A stretch of DNA of 23,540 bases from DATKCJ01 sp035513275 (GTDB taxonomy: Bacteria; Verrucomicrobiota; Verrucomicrobiia; Opitutales; Opitutaceae): positions 1-23,540 of the forward strand of contig DATKCJ010000187.1 of assembly GCA_035513275.1 (NCBI GenBank). Reading direction: 5' to 3'. Of this stretch, positions 20,141 through 23,540 are shown piece by piece (the stretch's first letter is position 1; each line of letters opens with the position of its first letter). The notes under the pieces are model-generated. The model saw only the letters and a list, made by a program, of their open reading frames with translations. It did not search any database and was not told the DNA's origin. The position numbers and the translations under genes are program-made.

Positions 20141-21661
20141 ATGCATTCCGTGCTCCTCGCCCTGGTCGACGACCTTGGCTCCCTCGCCCTTGTCGTCGGT
20201 GGCCTCATCGTCGTCATCTTCGTTCCTCTCATTGTCTGGTCCAGCCGCTACACAAAGGTGGGCCCCAATGAGGTGCTGATAGTTTCCGGTCGAAAACACC
20301 GGCAGACCGACGCGAGAGGCGTCATCTCCACGCGCGGCTTCCGCATCGTCAAGGGCGGCGGCACGTTCATCATCCCCGTTCTCGAGAAGGCCGACATCCT
20401 TTCGCTCGAGCTGCTCACCATCGATGTGCAGACGCCTGAAGTATACACGAGCAAGGGCGTCCCGGTGAAAGTCGATGGCGTCGCGCAAATCAAGGTGAAG
20501 GGCGACGATGTCTCCATCGCCACCGCTTCAGAGCAGTTCCTCAGCAAGGGTGTGGCCGACATCAAGAACATCGCCACGCAGACCCTCGAAGGTCACCTGC
20601 GCGCCATCCTCGGCACGATGACCGTCGAGGAGATTTACCAGAACCGCGATGCGTTCGCCTCCAAGGTCCAGGAAGTCGCCGCCGGCGACATGGCCAACAT
20701 GGGCCTCGGCATCGTCAGCTTCACGATCCGCGACATCCGCGACACGCAGGGTTACCTCGATGCGCTCGGCAAACCCCGCATCGCTCAGGTGAAGCGCGAC
20801 GCCATCATCGCGCAAGCCGAGGCCGACCGCGACGCCGTCATCCGCTCTGCCCAAGCCGGGCAGGCCGGGCAGGAGGCAAAGTTCAAAGCCGACACGAAGA
20901 TCGCCGAGTCGCAGCGCGATTACGAAGTGAGCTTCGCCGAGTATCAGGCCTCGGTGAATCAGAAGAAAGCCGAGTCCGAACTCGCCTACGATCTGCAGAA
21001 ATTCAAAACGAACCAGCTCGTCAAAGCCGAGGAGGTGCAGGTCGCGATCATCGAGAAGCAAAAGCAGATCGAGCTGCAGCAACAGGAAATCCTGCGGCGT
21101 CAACGCGAGCTCGAGGCGAATGTCCAAAAGCCGGCCGATGCGGAGCGATACAGGGTCGAGACGCTCGCCTCCGCTCGGAAGTATCAACTTGAGACCGAGG
21201 CTGCCGGCGCAGCCGCCGCCGCGAAGGCGACTGGGTTCGCGGCCGCCGACGTCGTCAAGGCGACCGGTTCCGCCGAGGCCGACGCCAACAAGGCACGCGG
21301 TCTCGCCGAGGCTTCTGTCATCGAGGCGCAAGGTCTCGCGACCGCCGAGGCGATGCGAAACAAGGCCGAGTCGTTCAAGGAATACAACCAGGCGGCCATC
21401 ATCGAACTCATCGTGCGCGCGAGGCCCGAAATCGCCGCCCAGATTTCCGCACCGCTCGCGAAAACCGAAAAGATGGTCATCATCAACAGCGGCAACGGTC
21501 CCGGCGGTGGAGCGAGCAAACTCACAGGCGACGTCACCACGATTCTCAGCCAGCTCCCACCCGTGCTCGAAGCCCTCACCGGCGTAAAGTTCGAAACACT
21601 CATGGAGAAGATCCCGGCGCTCAGGGATGCGAAGGAGAAGAAGGAAAAGAAGGACGCCTGA
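20141..21661 (+). CDS. floT: Flotillin-family protein (SPFH domain)
   Basis: This 506-residue membrane scaffold protein has an N-terminal hydrophobic anchor (about 14-35), an SPFH/band-7 domain (about 40-220; VGPNEVLIVSGRKHRQ, TSKGVPVKVDGVAQIKVKGD, LGIVSFTIRDIRDTQGYLDA), and a long alpha-helical coiled-coil flotillin domain (about 225-440) rich in Glu-Ala and AEA repeats (for example ATGSAEADANKARGLAEA). The C-terminus (about 455-506) is conserved and ends in a charged KEKKEKKDA tail. Length and order match FloT/YqiK-type flotillins, which organise lipid microdomains in the cytoplasmic membrane. The NfeD-like gene 42 bp upstream forms the usual pair. No signal peptide cleavage is expected. 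No clear ribosome binding site precedes the ATG. Confidence 0.94.
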   Translation: MHSVLLALVDDLGSLALVVGGLIVVIFVPLIVWSSRYTKVGPNEVLIVSGRKHRQTDARGVISTRGFRIVKGGGTFIIPVLEKADILSLELLTIDVQTPEVYTSKGVPVKVDGVAQIKVKGDDVSIATASEQFLSKGVADIKNIATQTLEGHLRAILGTMTVEEIYQNRDAFASKVQEVAAGDMANMGLGIVSFTIRDIRDTQGYLDALGKPRIAQVKRDAIIAQAEADRDAVIRSAQAGQAGQEAKFKADTKIAESQRDYEVSFAEYQASVNQKKAESELAYDLQKFKTNQLVKAEEVQVAIIEKQKQIELQQQEILRRQRELEANVQKPADAERYRVETLASARKYQLETEAAGAAAAAKATGFAAADVVKATGSAEADANKARGLAEASVIEAQGLATAEAMRNKAESFKEYNQAAIIELIVRARPEIAAQISAPLAKTEKMVIINSGNGPGGGASKLTGDVTTILSQLPPVLEALTGVKFETLMEKIPALRDAKEKKEKKDA

Positions 21662-21755
21662 CGCTGGCGCGCCGGTGTCGATTGAGTCTCACACGCAATA
21701 GCAACTTGGCCAACGGGCCTGGGCTCAGTCGGCAAATGGATCCTGCCCAGGTCGC

Positions 21756-22013
21756 TCAGACACGGATTATCTCGAAAATCCGAACCTCACAACTCGCGTG
21801 GTCGACCCAGAACGAAAACAAGTAATCCTCGAGCAAGATATTCTCGATCGTGCGTCCTGCGACGTCGACTGTCCGGAAATCTCCGATCGCGAATGGTTTC
21901 TTAGCGACTCGATCCGCTAGGCTTAGGACCCGCCGCTGACCCTTCTTCGGGAGCGCGACGACAAACGCAACCGCCTCAAGCGAGAGGTGGCTGTGATAGC
22001 CGGCCTCAGCCAT
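21756..22013 (-). CDS. ParE/RelE-superfamily toxin (putative)
   Basis: This 85-residue protein begins MAEAGYHSHLSLEAVAFVVA and ends with the segment FWVDHASCEVRIFEIIRV. A D-H-A-x-x-E-V-R-I pattern near the end is typical of small ParE/RelE-like toxins; the preceding LEDYLFSFW strand fits too. The ATG at 22013 overlaps the end of the antitoxin gene by 8 bp (ATGGCTGA), which supports this start over an earlier in-frame one at 22040. Such toxins cleave mRNA on the ribosome or poison gyrase; which applies is not readable here. Expression depends on the antitoxin gene directly upstream. Confidence 0.75.
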   Translation of the reverse strand: MAEAGYHSHLSLEAVAFVVALPKKGQRRVLSLADRVAKKPFAIGDFRTVDVAGRTIENILLEDYLFSFWVDHASCEVRIFEIIRV

Positions 22014-22209
22014 GGCCAAGCTGCTTCCGCAGCTCGGCAACGCTTAGCTTCTTGCCGGCGGCCATGGAGTTTAGCCGCCGCGAGGCTTCGAGTTTCCATC
22101 CGGCGCGCTCCTGCCCGAGACGGATCAAATATGCGGACAGGTTTCGCCGATCCTTCTCAGGCAATTTTGCCGCGCGTTGCTTGAGTTCAAGGAAGGCGGC
22201 GGCAGTCAT
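22006..22209 (-). CDS. Small antitoxin partner of the ParE/RelE-like toxin
   Basis: This 67-residue, basic, helical protein (MTAAAFLELKQRAAKLPEKD start; SVAELRKQLGHG end) has no motif I can assign to a DNA-binding antitoxin family. Its size, position before the toxin and 8-bp overlap with the toxin start make it the likely antitoxin. The ATG at 22209 is preceded by a weak GAG. A perfect hairpin lies 37-56 bp upstream and may be the operator for autoregulation. Confidence 0.72.
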   Translation of the reverse strand: MTAAAFLELKQRAAKLPEKDRRNLSAYLIRLGQERAGWKLEASRRLNSMAAGKKLSVAELRKQLGHG

Positions 22210-22243
22210 GCTCTCAACCTAACTTGGGAGATTACTTGGTCAA

Positions 22244-22267
22244 GGCACACATCCTTCGATGTGTGTC
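22244..22267. promoter_or_regulatory. Hairpin upstream of the second toxin-antitoxin pair
   Basis: CACACATC, a CTTC loop and GATGTGTG make a perfect 8-bp stem (22246-22265) that extends with one wobble to 22244-22267. It lies 37 bp upstream of the antitoxin start. An AACCTAAC sequence occurs on both sides (about 22216 and 22272). It may be an operator for the pair or the terminator of the DUF983 transcript's other side. Confidence 0.4.
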
Positions 22268-22312
22268 TCAAACCTAACCTGACCTCGAACCGAGACCCCA
22301 GGGTTTCATCCG

Positions 22313-22714
22313 CTAGTCATCCACATCCGGCTCACGCGCGACGTCGTTGGCGGGGAGGCGGTCCGGGAGGACATAGAAGTAAACCATGAGCCAGAGGCTC
22401 CACGAGTAGCGATAGAGCGCGACCGGCAGTGCGATGCACGCAGCGACGGCAAGTCCTGCGGCCCACACACCTGGCAGTGTGCCGCGCGCCCAAAGGAGAA
22501 CGCACGGGACAACAAACCCAAAGACTGCGATCGAGTAGTTGATCACCATCGGGCCGAGGAAAAAACCTTCGCCGCGGTTCAGCTCGAGATCACATGCCGG
22601 ACACCGTGCGCGAATGCGCAGCGCGCCCGGCGCGAAGAGCGACTTCGCGCCGCAATTCGGACAGCGGAGGTGGAATCCACGGGAGAGAATCTCGCGGCGC
22701 GAAACATGCATCAC
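22313..22714 (-). CDS. DUF983-family membrane protein with zinc-ribbon head
   Basis: This 133-residue protein has two CxxC pairs, CPNCG (about 18-22) and CPACDLELNRGEGFF (about 38-52), a small zinc ribbon. Two membrane segments follow (about 56-76 and 84-104: IAVFGFVVPCVLLW and VWAAGLAVAACIALPVALYR). The R-G-F-x-x-x-CPxCG start, the E-G-F-F-x-G-P stretch and the two helices are the DUF983 pattern. The function is unknown; the family is sometimes linked to cytochrome oxidase genes, but none is seen here. The start may be at 22714 or the adjacent ATG at 22711. It lies about 190 bp downstream of lnt on the same strand. Confidence 0.85.
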   Translation of the reverse strand: MMHVSRREILSRGFHLRCPNCGAKSLFAPGALRIRARCPACDLELNRGEGFFLGPMVINYSIAVFGFVVPCVLLWARGTLPGVWAAGLAVAACIALPVALYRYSWSLWLMVYFYVLPDRLPANDVAREPDVDD

Positions 22715-22832
22715 TCAAACGAAACTAGATTCCAGTGAAGCAGCGAGAACGGTTCGCCGGGTTCTCAATGCCGGCAGTTCGACGGGGTAGCGGGGCTCTC
22801 GATGAGTGACGTGATGCGACCATGCCTCACCC

Positions 22833-22883
22833 GTAAGGCAGGTCTCTGACCTGCCAGATCCGCGGGTCAGAGACCCGCGCTAC
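22833..22883. repeat. REP-doublet-like element C (GTAAGG...GCTAC)
   Basis: Two perfect hairpins with 5-base loops, GGCAGGT/ACCTGCC (22837-22855) and GCGGGT/ACCCGC (22862-22878), lie between a GTAAGG border and a CTAC border. The loops CTCTG and CAGAG are reverse complements of each other. It lies between the lnt stop and the DUF983 gene. Confidence 0.62.
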
Positions 22884-22903
22884 TTCGGAAGGCCTTGGCA
22901 CCG

Positions 22904-23540
22904 TCAACTGCCTCGACGGAAGACTCGCAGCCCAAACACCAAGAGAACAATCGCCCCGCACAACGCCACAAACCAGTCGCCGTGGCGCGTGTAGAATGTC
23001 TCGCGGCCGATCCATCGCGCATCTCGCGTGACGGCGACTGTTTCGCCGCCGCGGAAGTAGACGCTGCCGTGCTCGTCCTCGAGTGTCGCTCGAACCGATC
23101 CGTATTCGTCGATCCAGCCGCTCCAGCCGCCGTTGCCGCAGCGCACGATCGGGCGCCGGTTCTCAGCGGCACGAAGGACCGAGTGCGCGGCGTGTTGATA
23201 GGCGGCGGCGCCTTCGCCATACCAGGCGTTGTTCGTCACGTTCACGAGCACCTCGGCGCCGGCGCGCGTAGCTGAGCGCGCGAGATTGGGAAACACATCC
23301 TCGTAGCAAATGAGAATGCCGGCCGAGCGCGGACCCTTGCCCGTCGAGATCGTGAGCGGCGCCGGTGATGTGCCGCGCACGAAGTCGCCCCCGATTGGGA
23401 CGAACTTCTCAAGCCATCCGAATACGGGGCGGATCGGCACGTATTCTCCGAATGGCACGAGATGGCGCTTCACGTAGCGCTCGGCCTGCACGCCATTCTC
23501 CGGGTCGATCACGACGGCGGCGTTGAACCACTTCTCCTCG
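22904..23540 (-). CDS. lnt: Apolipoprotein N-acyltransferase Lnt, C-terminal part
   Basis: The frame runs off the right edge of the window, so about 212 C-terminal residues are visible. RYVKRHLVPFGEYVP holds the catalytic lysine of the nitrilase-like domain, and GILICYEDVFPNLAR the catalytic cysteine. NVTNNAWYGEGAAAYQHAAH and AAENRRPIVRCGNGGWSGWI are the conserved Lnt segments that follow. A terminal membrane segment (WFVALCGAIVLLVFGLRVF) matches the usual last helix. Lnt adds the third acyl chain to lipoproteins in the inner membrane, consistent with a diderm cell and with the lipoprotein at 6188-7822. The catalytic glutamate and the N-terminal membrane domain are outside the window. Confidence 0.93.
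   Translation of the reverse strand, partial: EEKWFNAAVVIDPENGVQAERYVKRHLVPFGEYVPIRPVFGWLEKFVPIGGDFVRGTSPAPLTISTGKGPRSAGILICYEDVFPNLARSATRAGAEVLVNVTNNAWYGEGAAAYQHAAHSVLRAAENRRPIVRCGNGGWSGWIDEYGSVRATLEDEHGSVYFRGGETVAVTRDARWIGRETFYTRHGDWFVALCGAIVLLVFGLRVFRRGS

Noticed and set aside
13540..22883. CRISPR array
   Set aside because: The repeats are palindromic doublets scattered kilobases apart, with no regular direct repeats and spacers and no cas genes.
1..23540. tRNA or rRNA genes
   Set aside because: I saw no tRNA-like cloverleaf with a TTCGAATC-type arm and no rRNA segments on either strand; a tRNAscan run would settle it.

Overview
The window is high-GC chromosomal DNA from a Gram-negative-type bacterium, as shown by an apolipoprotein N-acyltransferase, lipoproteins and secreted proteins. 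My best guess is Verrucomicrobiota (Opitutales- or Chthoniobacter-like). The reasons are a pseudopilin-like domain of the kind common in that phylum, a DUF2911 protein, intergenic spacers full of 'cacagag/ctctgtg' type repeats, and few Shine-Dalgarno sequences. This assignment is an inference from gene content only.

Layout. 1-140: right end of an IS3-family element (transposase tail plus terminal repeat). 267-3435 (+): a GntP-family permease and an M24 Xaa-Pro-type peptidase, separated by a 532-bp gene-free mosaic of repeats. 3522-4587 (+): an accessory patch with an antitoxin, a MazF/PemK-like toxin that appears frameshifted, and an unknown membrane-anchored protein. 4916-5971 (+): a uroporphyrinogen-decarboxylase/corrinoid-methyltransferase-fold protein. 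6188-17272 (-): a long run of genes on one strand. 18321-21661 (+): an old yellow enzyme divergent from a GNAT acetyltransferase (17685-18209, -), then an NfeD-like/flotillin pair. 21756-23540 (-): a second toxin-antitoxin pair, a DUF983 protein and the C-terminal part of Lnt.

The most interesting part is the minus-strand run at about 7.9-16.3 kb. It holds bshA and bshB1, the first two steps of bacillithiol synthesis. Just upstream is a 259-residue protein with what look like BshC landmarks (GQQP, HDSDHD, GAGEQAYL) but only about half the usual BshC length. A SAM methyltransferase follows bshA by 8 bp. Upstream of the BshC-like gene are a large secreted PIG-L-family deacetylase, a 47-residue one-helix membrane protein and a sodium:solute symporter. 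The last two are coupled by a 4-bp ATGA overlap. Two identical 19-bp palindromes (TGTCACCTATTAGGTGACA) stand just upstream of bshB1 and look like paired operators. A working model is a bacillithiol (or related glucosaminyl-thiol) synthesis cluster with an attached salvage/uptake module. Synthesis is well supported for the bshA and bshB1 steps, plausible for the compact BshC, and speculative for methylation and salvage.

The spacers are unusually rich in structured repeats: three REP-doublet-like elements with GTAG/CTAC borders, three inverted pairs of 'cacagag' repeats, a long imperfect hairpin between convergent genes, a 9-bp tandem repeat next to a hexamer tract, and several perfect hairpins.
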